Shown: piece by piece, positions 1-9,900 of the stretch
Position numbering within the stretch: position 1 is the stretch's first letter
Layout: each line of letters starts with the position of its first letter
NCBI GenBank assembly: GCA_001898935.1
Contig: MKVT01000001.1
Coordinates: 62,001 to 126,000 of the forward strand
DNA: 64,000 nt
Direction of reading: 5' to 3'
Source: Paludibacter sp. 47-17
Lineage (GTDB): Bacteria; Bacteroidota; Bacteroidia; Bacteroidales; Paludibacteraceae
Notes under the pieces: model-generated
What the model was told of the DNA's origin: nothing
Seen by the model: only the letters and a program-made list of their open reading frames with translations
Database searches by the model: none
Position numbers and translations under genes: made by a program

Positions 1-740
1 GCGATCACTTCGTTGGCATAAAACGCCGCCTTGTCGAGATCGGCCTGGTTGCGGGTACCGCTTTGTCCGTATCCCGCTTTGGTCAGGTATACTTTAGCCA
101 TCAATCCCATGGCCGAGTATTTATCGATACGTCCGGCTGCATTGGTTTCCGGGAGTAAATCGATGGCTCTTTCCAGTGTTTTCACAATATACGCATACAC
201 ATCTTCGATCCGGTTTTTCGGTAGTTCGTTGTACCGGTTACCGGCAATAATGTCGCTGTTGTTGTGAATAATAGGCACAGCTCCCCAGATACGCACCAGG
301 TAAAAATAAGTGAATGCTTTCCAGGTGAGCGCTTCGCCTTTGACCGTATTCAGCGCTTTGGTCGAAACGCCGGGGCCAGCTTTCAGTTCCAGGTTTTCGA
401 CCAGGGTATTGCAGTAGGCGTTCACCGACCACAACGAGGCCGATGCATTACGCAGATCGTCGTCGCTCGATTTGAGCACAAAGGCCTGGTAGCCATTGTC
501 GGTTCCGTAATAAATATTTCCTGCGAGCACATCGCCGATTTTTACAAACCCCCGCTGAAAATCGTACCAGGGTGAATTATAGATGGGATTCACCGCCTGA
601 TAGCACTGGGCGTCGTTCTGATAAAAACCGTCGATGGTATAGTTGTCGATGGTCGGACGATTCAGAAAATCCTCGCAGGAGGTGGTTCCTGCCAGCAAAA
701 CTGCAACCATCATCAGCGATTTTATATTCTTGAGTTTCAT
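1..740 (-). CDS. SusD/RagB-like outer-membrane glycan-binding lipoprotein (partial, C-terminus beyond window)
   Basis: The reverse strand from the ATG at 740 stays open to the window edge, giving about 246 residues. The start reads MKLKNIKSLMMVAVLLAG then TTSCEDFLN: a signal peptide with a lipobox (Cys about residue 22) followed by the acidic E-D that marks surface-exposed lipoproteins in this phylum. C-EDFL is the usual SusD opening. The helical TPR-like text that follows, for example an LKAGPG...ALTWKAFTYFYLVRIWG segment, is typical of SusD. It lies 24 bases downstream of a SusC gene and is surely co-transcribed with it; the pair binds and imports an oligosaccharide at the outer membrane. 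The substrate cannot be inferred because the rest of the locus is outside the window. The truncation is due to the window edge, not decay. Confidence 0.9.
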   Translation of the reverse strand, partial: MKLKNIKSLMMVAVLLAGTTSCEDFLNRPTIDNYTIDGFYQNDAQCYQAVNPIYNSPWYDFQRGFVKIGDVLAGNIYYGTDNGYQAFVLKSSDDDLRNASASLWSVNAYCNTLVENLELKAGPGVSTKALNTVKGEALTWKAFTYFYLVRIWGAVPIIHNNSDIIAGNRYNELPKNRIEDVYAYIVKTLERAIDLLPETNAAGRIDKYSAMGLMAKVYLTKAGYGQSGTRNQADLDKAAFYANEVI

Positions 741-764
741 ATTGGTTTCTTTCTGTTACGTTGA

Positions 765-3700
765 TTAGAATGATAAATTCAGACCTACCGTATAAATCTG
801 CGGCGACGGATAGCGGCCGTTGTCGAGTCCGTATACATTCGGACTGGCAGTGCTGACCCCGATTTCAGGATCGAATCCTGAATAGCTGGTCAGGGTGAAC
901 AGGTTCTGCACATTGGCGTATACACGCAAATTGGTGAGATGCAGTCGTTTCAATACCGATGGCTGGAAGGTGTATCCTACGATCAGGTTTTTCAGCCGCA
1001 GGTACGATCCGTCTTCTATGTATCGATCCGACAGCCGGTTGTTGTCGTTCGGGTCGTTTTGAATGGCCCGGGGAACCGATGCGCCGGTATTGGCTACACG
1101 TACGTTGTCGATGTCGTCGAACCAGTTATTTACCTCGGCTCCCGTAGAATTGGTACGCGGATAAGTCTTGGCCGGGTCGATGGGTTCCAGACGGGCGCGG
1201 TCGGTAACCACGGCCAGTTGATTGTCCCACAACGACTCCATATTGGTCAGATTGCGCGACACATAATTCAATACCTTGTTTCCGTATGTTCCGTTGACGA
1301 ACACCGTCAGATCGATGTTCCTGTAACGCAAGGTGTTGTTGAATCCGTACGTGAACAAGGGAAGCGGTGAACCGATGAAGGTACGGTCGTGTTCCGTGAT
1401 TTTGCCGTCGGGTTTACCGTCGGGGCCGCTTATATCCTTGAATTTCAGGTCGCCGGGGTATACCGTATTGGTGCGTGAGAACGATTTGCCATCTTCGGGA
1501 TACTTTTCGGCCGTTGCCCAGCTTTTGATGTCGTTCAGGTCTTTGTAAATTCCTTCCACCCGATAGCCGTAGAAATTATAAAGCGATTCGCCGATACCCG
1601 AACGCGATACCACGTCGGTCCACTGACCGTAGCCTTCGAGAAATGCGTTGGATGTACCGTCGAGACCGACCAGCGTGTTTTTGTTGAACGAGAGCTGAAG
1701 ATCGCTGTCCCAGCTGAAATCCTTGTTGTTTACAAGATGCGCTCCAAGGGTGATTTCAAGCCCTTTGTTGTTGATTGTTCCGTAGTTGCCGCGCGGGGGC
1801 GCCAATGCACTGGATACATTGCCGCGGGTTCCCATGTACGAAGGCAATTGAAGCGGCATCAGCATATTGCGGGAGGTTTTGTCGTAGGCATCGATCACTA
1901 TAGTTATCCTGTCGTTGAACAGGCCCAGATCGAGGCCAACGTTCACCTGTTCTTGTTTTTCCCACTGAATGCGCGGATTGGCGATATTGCTCTGCCGGTA
2001 TCCAACGCCCAGGCCCGTTTCCATCTTCGAAATAGAAGCCCCCCATGCATAGCCGCCGATTTCCTGGTTTCCGGTTTGTCCCCAGCCGATACGCAATTTA
2101 CCATTGCTTACGATATAGTTTGCATCCTGCATGAAATCTTCGTTGGTGAAACGCCACGAAGCCGCAAACGAATGGAAAGGAGCCCAGCGGTTCAACGGTC
2201 CGAAATTCGACGAAGCATCGTACCGGAACGTGTAGGTTCCGTAATATTTTTCGTTGTAGCTGTAGTTGGCCCGTGTAAACACCGAAGCCATGGCCGAACT
2301 GCCGAAGCCATAGCCGATTTTAGGATCGGCCCCCAGCGCCGGATTGTGAATACTGTTGTCGGGCAGGTTGGTCGCCGAAATCGATTGGTATTCCCAGTTC
2401 GACTCCATCATTTCCTGTCCCGCCATCACATTGAGTTTATGCAGGTCGAACGTAAGGTCGTAGGTCAGGTAATTTTTCAATTGCCAGAATAAACCCTGGT
2501 TGTGCTGGCGGGAATTGCTGTTGATGAGTCGTTGCCAGCTTCCGTAGGTAGCCGTAGGCCGGAAACGTTCGGCATCCGAACCGCTGATACTTACTGCTAT
2601 ATCGGAATGGAGAGTAAGTCCTTTCATCAGGGTGATGTCGGCAAAGATGTTACCGTTGAGGTACGAACGTTTCAGGATATTATCTTCGTCGAGCGCCTTG
2701 GCTATGGGGTTGATGCGCGATGCAACGCCCTCGCGGCTGATGCTGGTATAGTTACCGTCGATATCGTAAATAGGTACATCGGGTGTCGAAAGTAATGCGA
2801 TGCGCATGATCCCTTCGTCGCTGTCAACCAGCCCGAGACGTTCGTTGGTATTCGAATAATTGATGTTAACTCCGAGTTTCAACCATTTTTTCAGCTGTGC
2901 ATCGAGGTTCGTACGAAAGGCGATACGATCGAAGGTGGTGCCGATTACGGTACCCTCCTGTCCTAAATACGAACCCGAAATAAAATATTTGGCCAGGTCG
3001 TTGCCGCCCGAAGCACTGACGGTATGACTCTGCATCGGTGCAATCTGGAATATGGCATCTTGCCAGTTGGTTCCGTTTCCAAGAAGAGAAGGATCGCGGA
3101 ATTCGTCGCGTACGTCCCGTCCGGCCGTTTCTCCGGCCATCGAGTTGCTGTATTCGGCAAATTCGCGCAGGTTCATAATATCGAGTCGTTTGGCCTGCCG
3201 CTGGTAGCCATACAGCCCTTCGTAGTTGAATTTGGCTTCGCCGGCCTTACCTCGTTTGGTAGTGATAAGGATGACCCCGTTGGACGCACGGGATCCGTAA
3301 ATAGCTGTAGCCGAAGCGTCTTTTAATACTTCCATGCTGATGATATCGGCCGGATTGATGGTAGACATTACCGAAATTGCCGAGTTGGAACCATTTCCCA
3401 ACGCATCGCCCAATCCAAACGAAGCGCCCGAATTGCTCCCTCCTCCCACGGGTACTCCATCGATTACATAAAGCGGTTCGGCCGAAGCATTGATCGTTCC
3501 TTGCCCGCGTACGCGGATGGATACTGCCGATCCGGGCTGTCCCGATGTGGTAACGGCGGTTACCCCGGCGACCCGGCCCTGCAATGCCTGGTCGAGATTG
3601 GCAATCACCGAACTTTTCAATACATTCTCGCCAACAGTCACCGATGCGCCCGAGAGGTCGCTCTTGCGCGCGGTACCATAACCAATGGTGACCACTTCGT

Positions 3701-4007
3701 CGAGCATCAGCGCTTCCGCTTCCAGTAGAACGTTGATCACCTGGTTGCGGACGGTGATTTCCTGTTTTTTCATCCCGACGTAGGTGTAAACAAGTACTGC
3801 TCCTTGCCGGGTTTCGAGCCGGTAACGACCCTGGATATCCGTAATGGTCCCCCTGTTGGTCCCTTTTACTGTTACAGATACTCCGATAAGCGGACTGCCA
3901 TCGGCGGCATCTGTTACAACTCCCGAAACAGAAATGCTCTGTTGAGCAAATGCCAAGTACACTCCGAACAAGAGTAGTACCGATAGAAAAATGATTTTTC
4001 TCTTCAT
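765..4007 (-). CDS. SusC/RagA-like TonB-dependent outer-membrane transporter
   Basis: A 1080-residue protein. It has a signal peptide ending near AFAQQ, then a carboxypeptidase-regulatory-like beta-sandwich (about residues 27-105, with GVVTDAADGSPLIGVSV and the TDIQGRYRLE turn). A TonB plug domain follows, with the NLDQALQGRVAGVTA and LYVIDGVPVGGGS motifs, then a 22-strand barrel ending in an aromatic residue (VGLNLSF). The ASNGVILITTKRGKAGE segment is the SusC plug signature. The length is normal for SusC. It is the first gene of a two-gene unit with the SusD downstream, and a perfect TAnnTTTG element lies about 60 bases upstream of its ATG. The role is energised import of glycan fragments through the outer membrane; the glycan is unknown. 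Confidence 0.95.
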   Translation of the reverse strand: MKRKIIFLSVLLLFGVYLAFAQQSISVSGVVTDAADGSPLIGVSVTVKGTNRGTITDIQGRYRLETRQGAVLVYTYVGMKKQEITVRNQVINVLLEAEALMLDEVVTIGYGTARKSDLSGASVTVGENVLKSSVIANLDQALQGRVAGVTAVTTSGQPGSAVSIRVRGQGTINASAEPLYVIDGVPVGGGSNSGASFGLGDALGNGSNSAISVMSTINPADIISMEVLKDASATAIYGSRASNGVILITTKRGKAGEAKFNYEGLYGYQRQAKRLDIMNLREFAEYSNSMAGETAGRDVRDEFRDPSLLGNGTNWQDAIFQIAPMQSHTVSASGGNDLAKYFISGSYLGQEGTVIGTTFDRIAFRTNLDAQLKKWLKLGVNINYSNTNERLGLVDSDEGIMRIALLSTPDVPIYDIDGNYTSISREGVASRINPIAKALDEDNILKRSYLNGNIFADITLMKGLTLHSDIAVSISGSDAERFRPTATYGSWQRLINSNSRQHNQGLFWQLKNYLTYDLTFDLHKLNVMAGQEMMESNWEYQSISATNLPDNSIHNPALGADPKIGYGFGSSAMASVFTRANYSYNEKYYGTYTFRYDASSNFGPLNRWAPFHSFAASWRFTNEDFMQDANYIVSNGKLRIGWGQTGNQEIGGYAWGASISKMETGLGVGYRQSNIANPRIQWEKQEQVNVGLDLGLFNDRITIVIDAYDKTSRNMLMPLQLPSYMGTRGNVSSALAPPRGNYGTINNKGLEITLGAHLVNNKDFSWDSDLQLSFNKNTLVGLDGTSNAFLEGYGQWTDVVSRSGIGESLYNFYGYRVEGIYKDLNDIKSWATAEKYPEDGKSFSRTNTVYPGDLKFKDISGPDGKPDGKITEHDRTFIGSPLPLFTYGFNNTLRYRNIDLTVFVNGTYGNKVLNYVSRNLTNMESLWDNQLAVVTDRARLEPIDPAKTYPRTNSTGAEVNNWFDDIDNVRVANTGASVPRAIQNDPNDNNRLSDRYIEDGSYLRLKNLIVGYTFQPSVLKRLHLTNLRVYANVQNLFTLTSYSGFDPEIGVSTASPNVYGLDNGRYPSPQIYTVGLNLSF

Positions 4008-4065
4008 GGAATTAGTATTAATATTGAATGGTTAGTTGTTTGCGAAATGACACATTCCGACTTTG

Positions 4066-4073
4066 CAAATATA
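4066..4073 (-). promoter_or_regulatory. Bacteroidota -7 promoter element for the susC/susD pair
   Basis: On the minus strand this reads TATATTTG, a perfect match to TAnnTTTG. It lies 59 bases upstream of the SusC ATG at 4007. No convincing -33 TTTG is visible. The rest of the 4008-4319 gap holds AT-rich sequence and the yhhQ terminator hairpin (4212-4290), and no gene that I can support. Confidence 0.55.
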
Positions 4074-4211
4074 CAGTGGTTTTGCAGGTAAAAAGTATAT
4101 TTTTTTAACTTTAGATGATACTTTTCCGACCTAATAAAGTATATTTTTAGTGTTTTTGCGAAGAATAGTACTAATTACTTATGAAATTCCGTCATTTTTT
4201 GAAATCGGTAC

Positions 4212-4290
4212 AAAAAAGCTCCTGTAAAAAGTTGAATCCTTGCCGGTGCACCTCGGTGCCCGATCGGAATTCGGAACTTTTTACAGGAGC
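4212..4290 (-). terminator. Long stem-loop terminator downstream of the preQ1 transporter gene
   Basis: GCTCCTGTAAAAAGTT (4218-4233) is perfectly complementary to AACTTTTTACAGGAGC (4275-4290): 16 pairs. The 41-base loop contains a second small hairpin (GCACC/GGTGC, 4248-4259). Read on the minus strand, the stem is followed at once by TTTTTT (4217-4212). This fits an intrinsic terminator for the transporter gene ending at 4320. The long loop is unusual for a simple terminator. Confidence 0.7.
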
Positions 4291-4319
4291 CGGTGCCTGA
4301 ACGGAGTTGCGGAACGGAG

Positions 4320-5003
4320 TTAGAGATCTCGTATTTTCAGCGGATTGTAACTCGAGAGATCGTCGTCGTACACATCGGTGTCTTCGCGCTCTTTTACCTT
4401 TTTTACGATATAGTTGGTCAGCGGCAGAATCAGGATCTCATAACCGGTTTTCATGGCGGTCTGGGTAAGTAACAACAGGATCAGATCGTTGTTGGGAATC
4501 ACCCCGTAAAAGGCCAGGAAGAAGAACACCAAGGAGTCGGCTCCTTCGCCGGCCAGGGTGGATACCACGGCACGAACCGAAAAGTTGCGCCCTTTCTGCA
4601 GGATTTTCATTTTACTCATCACATAGGCGTTCAGAAACGAGCCCACCAGAAATGCGGCGAAACTGGCCAGGGTAATACGCATCGTATTCCCCAGCACCAG
4701 GTTGAAGGCATCGCCGTGGGTGAAATTCTCCGACCCCGGCACCCAGATGCTGAGCCGGAAAATGGCCACGGCCAGGAAATTCATAAGGAAACCATACCAG
4801 ATGATAAGCCGGGCTTTACGGTAGCCCCACACTTCGGCAATGAGGTCGTTGACAATGTACGAAATCGGGAAAATGAGCAATCCGGCGGTAGCTTCGATGG
4901 GCCCCAGTTGAATTAGTTTTTGCTCAATGATGTTGGCGGTAATGAGGCACACCGTGAACAGGAGGCCTGCCACCATAAAGGCGACGGAAACTTGTTTTTT
5001 CAT
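4320..5003 (-). CDS. yhhQ: Queuosine precursor (preQ0/preQ1) transporter, YhhQ/VUT family
   Basis: An integral inner-membrane protein of about 227 residues with six or so hydrophobic segments. It carries the family-typical stretch FPISYIVNDLIAEVWGYRKA, the ANIIEQK motif near the N-terminus and the STLAGEGADSLVFF motif around residue 150. YhhQ proteins import the 7-deazaguanine precursor used to make queuosine in tRNA. I place the start at the ATG at 5003 (MKKQVSVAFMVAGLLF). The longer in-frame start at 5039 would add 12 residues encoded inside the riboswitch at 5009-5042, so it is unlikely. The gene stands alone, with its own promoter at 5074-5081, a preQ1 riboswitch leader and a terminator at 4212-4290. 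Promoter, sensor and transporter form one feedback unit: preQ1 should shut off its own uptake. Confidence 0.92.
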   Translation of the reverse strand: MKKQVSVAFMVAGLLFTVCLITANIIEQKLIQLGPIEATAGLLIFPISYIVNDLIAEVWGYRKARLIIWYGFLMNFLAVAIFRLSIWVPGSENFTHGDAFNLVLGNTMRITLASFAAFLVGSFLNAYVMSKMKILQKGRNFSVRAVVSTLAGEGADSLVFFFLAFYGVIPNNDLILLLLTQTAMKTGYEILILPLTNYIVKKVKEREDTDVYDDDLSSYNPLKIRDL

Positions 5004-5008
5004 TTTGA

Positions 5009-5042
5009 CTTGTTTTTTTAACGTGGTGTTCAAGCACACGTG
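5009..5042 (-). promoter_or_regulatory. PreQ1-I riboswitch (H-type pseudoknot) in the yhhQ leader
   Basis: On the minus strand the leader folds exactly like the 34-nucleotide preQ1-I aptamer. P1 is ACGTG (5041-5037) paired with CACGT (5025-5021). The loop contains CTTG (5034-5031), which pairs with CAAG (5012-5009) at the end of an A-rich tail (TTAAAAAAA) to form P2. The loop ends in ACAC just before the 3' side of P1, placing a C where the Bacillus aptamer has its preQ1-pairing C17. The ATG lies 5 bases after the P2 tail, so P2 formation would hide the ribosome landing site. Translational control is inferred. Pairing and spacing are seen directly; the ligand call rests on the family match and on the transporter downstream. 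Confidence 0.85.
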
Positions 5043-5073
5043 TTTCTTGGCACTATGCCGCGAATCCGGGGCG

Positions 5074-5081
5074 CAAAGATA
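5074..5081 (-). promoter_or_regulatory. -7 promoter element for yhhQ
   Basis: TATCTTTG on the minus strand, a perfect TAnnTTTG. Transcription would begin about 25 bases before the riboswitch, giving a leader of roughly 65 bases. Confidence 0.6.
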
Positions 5082-5143
5082 GGAAAAAATACGGATTTTA
5101 CGCTAATGGCCGATTGTATCGGTGTCGTAAAACGGAAGCTGTT

Positions 5144-6724
5144 TTATTGCGCGGCAACAAAGGTAATGACCGAACGCGGGGGAATACTCGTCACGCTGCC
5201 CGATTGCACGGTGCGTATCGGTTTCAGATCATTTCCCTTGACATCGTCGGTAAGATAAGGTTGAAAAGTAATGCGGGGCCGGTGAAGGTTCATCCTTATT
5301 TTCTGTTCATCGGTACTATAGTTGATGACTACCACCACAATGCTGTTGTCGGTGTTTCTGTATGCCGAAACCATGAGCCCTTCCTGATTGGTAGCCGATT
5401 CGGGGTCGTTGTTTCGGCCCGTTACGTGAATCCGCATTGCGCCCGGCCGTATAAAGCGACTAAAGTTACCTATGGTCCACATTAATTTGGAATCGGTAAA
5501 TTGCCCGTCGACGAGTGTTTCGTCGGGTGTGGCCAGTATTAAACCGTCTTTATAATCACCGGTTGCCACCGAACGCCACCACTGCCATGCCGATGCATTG
5601 GCATATACCAGATCGTGGTGCATAATCCTGGCTACGTACAAAGCTGTTTTCATACTTCGGTCGAAACCTCCTCCTCCTCCGATTTCAGTATCGTTGTTCA
5701 TAATACATACTTCGGTTTGCCAGAATCGTACCCGATGGGCACGAAGCACTTCGCCCATTTCCTGCCTTATCTTTTTCAGATCGGTGAGCGGGGTGTTGGT
5801 CCAGTAGCTGTGAGCTGCCATCAGCCGGGGAACATTAGGCACATCGCCAATATAGGTTAAGCTGCTGTCGCGGGTGAAAAATGACTGGATCTGATAGCCG
5901 CGGTCGGCCCGAACATAGGGGTGCGTACGGTACATACAGTTATAATCGAACGATTCGGTGACCAGAATCCGGGTGTCGATATTACGCCGGGCAAATTCTT
6001 GTCCGGTCAGCCGCACCGTGCGGGCAATTTCGGCATTGGTGGCGGCCGTACCTTCTTGTTTGGGACCTACCCAGTTCCAATGTCCATCGGGTTCGTTAAA
6101 CGGACTTATATAATTGAACCGTATTCCTTCGGTGCGTTCGATGCCTTCTACAACATCGGCCATGAAACGGGCAAAATCGTGATAATGTTGCGCTTTGAGA
6201 TTAAATGTTGCACCACGGCCGGTATTGGTAGCCAAACCGTTTTGTGTCCAGTGAACCGGTGCCGAAAGGATAAATCCTAAAAACTGATCTACTCCCCGCT
6301 TTTTGGCTAATTGCATAAAGTGCCGCTGGCCGGCCTGTTTGGTCCAATCGTAGGTGCCGTCGGCCGACAGAAAACATTCCGACCGGGTCCATACACTACC
6401 AATCTGGCTGGCGTCGCCCTGTTCCGAACTGCCTGCACCGATATTAAATCTCCACAACGACAGCCCTATTCCCTTCGGTTGGCCCTTGGTGTTGTTCTCG
6501 GTACTGAATAACCAATCGGCCATCTGTTCTTGTTTGTGCTGAGGCCATTTCCCGATGAACTGCATGCTCCATCCGTCGGAAGCACTGAAATTATCGATCT
6601 GCTGATGTGTGGTAGCAGGATCGATTGTAAACTGAACTACATGCGGTGGATTGGTTACGGTGTCGGCCGAAACCAACAGTGTGCACAGTAACGAAATGGC
6701 CGATAGAAATACAACGTGTTTCAT
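5144..6724 (-). CDS. GH30-family secreted glycoside hydrolase
   Basis: A 526-residue protein with a signal peptide (MKHVVFLSAISLLCTLLVSA) and no lipobox. The GH30 TIM barrel opens with QQIDNFSASDGWSMQFIGKW and LWRFNIGAGSS. The acid/base Glu is in YISPFNEPDG (E about 211) and the likely nucleophile is in RFWQTEVCIM (E about 338). A C-terminal beta-sandwich (about 430-526) ends the protein, as is usual in GH30. GH30 enzymes cleave beta-linkages (beta-1,6-glucan, beta-1,6-galactan, xylan or glucosylceramide by subfamily); I cannot assign the subfamily. It is divergent from the HTCS at 6930 and flanks the large PUL, so it probably acts on the same glycan as the GH30 at 23998. Only a weak -7 match (GAACTTTG) precedes it. 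Confidence 0.88.
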   Translation of the reverse strand: MKHVVFLSAISLLCTLLVSADTVTNPPHVVQFTIDPATTHQQIDNFSASDGWSMQFIGKWPQHKQEQMADWLFSTENNTKGQPKGIGLSLWRFNIGAGSSEQGDASQIGSVWTRSECFLSADGTYDWTKQAGQRHFMQLAKKRGVDQFLGFILSAPVHWTQNGLATNTGRGATFNLKAQHYHDFARFMADVVEGIERTEGIRFNYISPFNEPDGHWNWVGPKQEGTAATNAEIARTVRLTGQEFARRNIDTRILVTESFDYNCMYRTHPYVRADRGYQIQSFFTRDSSLTYIGDVPNVPRLMAAHSYWTNTPLTDLKKIRQEMGEVLRAHRVRFWQTEVCIMNNDTEIGGGGGFDRSMKTALYVARIMHHDLVYANASAWQWWRSVATGDYKDGLILATPDETLVDGQFTDSKLMWTIGNFSRFIRPGAMRIHVTGRNNDPESATNQEGLMVSAYRNTDNSIVVVVINYSTDEQKIRMNLHRPRITFQPYLTDDVKGNDLKPIRTVQSGSVTSIPPRSVITFVAAQ

Positions 6725-6893
6725 GGTGGTATAACTGGATTGACAGTAGCTTTATTCAGGGAACTCTTCTATTTGTTTGCAAAGTTCCTTTTTTCAATTC
6801 TTATTGGTTGTAGCTATTGTAACAAATTGTTGCTCTCCTGTCAAAAAACGGTTTAAAGTCGGTACAGATAATTGGTTTTTATCTGAAATGTGC

Positions 6894-6901
6894 TTACTTT
6901 G
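6894..6901 (+). promoter_or_regulatory. Probable promoter of the first HTCS gene
   Basis: TTACTTTG matches TAnnTTTG at all but one position. TTGG at 6872 sits about 20 bases upstream, the expected spacing for a -33 element. The ATG at 6930 follows after a short leader, which supports that start over the longer reading frame. Confidence 0.45.
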
Positions 6902-6929
6902 TCTGAAAATTTTATTGACACTTCCTACC

Positions 6930-9900
6930 ATGAAGAGCTTGTTGACCTTCTTTTTTTTACTGGTCTCCGTTGTGTGCCGGTTACAATTGGCAACTGCAGC
7001 ATTTTCCGAGTCAAATCCTATCTATAAATTTTCAACCGGACAGGGGCTGTCGAGTAGTGTCGTGTATTCGGTGCTGCAAGACGATAAAGGATTGATTTGG
7101 ATTGGTACCGAAGAAGGGTTAAACCGCTTCGATGGGCGACAGTTTACCTGGTTTGGGACTTCAAAAGGCAGGTATACCCTAACTCATAATCGGACTCAAA
7201 CATTGTACAAGGCCCCCGATGGTTCGATCTGGGCCGGAACCTCCGACGGATTGAATATTTACGATTACCAGTCGGACAGTATTATTAAGATCCGGACGGA
7301 TACCAAACCGCTTAGTTTATTATACAACGATATTACCTTTATTACTCAGGGAGAAGATAACATTACCTGGTTGGGAACCTATGGCGACGGTGTGCATATG
7401 TTCGACTGGAAAACAAAGCATTTTTCACGATTGAATCTTCCTGTTTTACAGTCGCTTCCCCGTCCTCTTTTCGTGATGAATTTACTGTACGACGATGACC
7501 GGCGTTTATGGATCGGAACCCGTCACGACGGTTTATTCTGTTACCATCAAAAGAGCCGGCGTCTGGAGTATTTTGAGCTCCCGGAGGAAAGCCGTTTTGT
7601 AAGGACCATCTTTCAGGATAGTTTCCGACGCATCTGGATAGGTACAACCGAAGGGTGTTACATTTACAATGAAACCACTAATCAACTCGATGTGGTTCAG
7701 TATCCTTCGTTTTTGGGTCAAACCTCCATCGGTTATATTACCGAAGACGCCCATGGAAGGATATGGATAGGAACCGAAATGAGTACTGCCGGTAATAATC
7801 TGATTCACTTTTCGGTTCGCTCGTTTTCTCAGTTTCAGCCCTACAATTACCAGTCGATCAGTTATGGTTCGTCGGCGGGAATGTTGAATTGTCCGTCGGT
7901 AAATACTTTATTTGCCGACCGCGACAATAATTTATGGATTGGTACGGCCTGGGGCGGGTTGAATATGTTGCGGGGAATTCCCCCTAAATTCAGATTATTT
8001 AATCATGAAAGCGATATTGCCGGTTCGTTGCCCAATTCGCCGATCAATGCTTTGCATGCCGATGGAAATATTATCTATATTGCTACGCTGGGTACCGATC
8101 GGGTCGGGGTGGGATGGTTCGACATACGCACCGGGAAATTTACAGGTTTATCATCGGATCCGCAGTTGAAACATTATGTTTTTCAGGCAATATTAAAAGA
8201 TCATCAAGGAAACCTGTGGTTAGGAACCTATAATAAAGGATTGATAAAGATGGATGCGAAGGGGAGGGTTCTGGAGCATTTTACAAGTAAAGGCACCGGT
8301 GTATCTACACTTCCCGATAATGATATCAGGGCAATTTATCAATCCTCCATCGATCGGAAATTATGGATTTCGACCAGCAATGGGATTGCCTGTTACGATT
8401 ACGCGACACGAAAAATAAATACTGTTTCCTTATTTAAGAATCGGACGGGGGTGCGTTGTATCAAGGAAGATGCTAAAGGTGATTTATGGCTAGGTACTTA
8501 CGGCGATGGGGTGGTACAATATCAGCCGGCCGGCGCCCGGGTAATTACCAATCCGTTGGGTTTCAATCCGGGTATAGTGACCGATTTGCTGATTAACAAC
8601 GACACAGTTTGGTTGGCTACTCGAAGTTACGGGATTATTCAATTCGATACGAGGAGAAAGAATTATAAACTCTATGGTGAATCGCTGATTGGGAGTAATG
8701 ACGTGCGTTCGCTGGTGCGCGATATTTCGGGACAACTCTGGTTTGGTACTCCGAAGGGGATAGGAAGCCTGAATGCTGCGACCGGTGAAATTAAGAAATA
8801 CAATTCGCAGGATGGTGTGCAGAGTGGCGAATTTTACGACCGTACGGTAGCAGCATTGCCCGATGGTCATTTGGTGTTTGCCGGATTCGGAGGGATGAAT
8901 ATTTTTCATCCCTGGCAGGTTACAAAAAACGATCAATGTCCGCCGGTGGTATTTACCCGGCTGAAAATTTTTAACGATATTGTTTTTCCTTCCGCAGCTG
9001 AAAACGGACATAAGGTGTTGCGCGAAAACATCAGTACGGCAACCGAAATCGTACTTCAACATCATCAGACCTTTTTTACGCTCGATTTTGCGGGGATTAA
9101 TTATTATGCGAATCAGAAAATACAGTATGCTTATTTACTCGAGGGTTTCGATCCGAAGTGGAATGATTTGGGCAATCAAAATAGTGTTTCGTTCCGCAAC
9201 CTGAAACCGGGCAAATACATACTTAAGGTACGGGCCTCAAGCCCCGACGAGGTATGGAGCGAGAACAATATTGCCAGCATCATGATCCGTGTTTTGCCTC
9301 CATTCTGGAAAACCAGCCTGGCCTATCTGTTGTACTGTTTACTGGCCGGAATCGTCATTTATGCGGCATGGCAGTTTGCAACCATTCGGATACGGGCCAA
9401 TAACACATTGAAAATCGAACGGGTACGCAGGGAGCAGGAAGAAGAACTTCATCAGGAAAAGATTCAGTTTTTCACCAATATTTCACACGAGTTTCGTACC
9501 CCGCTTACTTTACTGATCAGTCCGCTGGAAAAAATGTATCAGGAAGAAGAACAAAGCGAACGCAGGCTACATTTTCAATTGATGCTGAAAAATGCCCGGC
9601 GGTTGCAACTGATGGTCAATCAGCTTCTTGATTTCCGGAAAGCCGAGCGTGGACAGATGAAACTGAAGATTCAGCAGTTGGAACTGATTGCGTTGGTACG
9701 CGATATTACGATCAGTTTTGAGGACCTGAGCCGGGAGAGACGAATCGATTTTTCCTTTCGACCGGCAGTTGATTCCTTGATGGGATGGGTTGATAACGAC
9801 GTGATAACCAAAACGCTTGTCAACCTCTTGTCGAATGCATTTAAATTTACGCCTCCGGGAGGTTCGATATCAGTCGGATTGTGCGAAATTCGCTCTCCTG

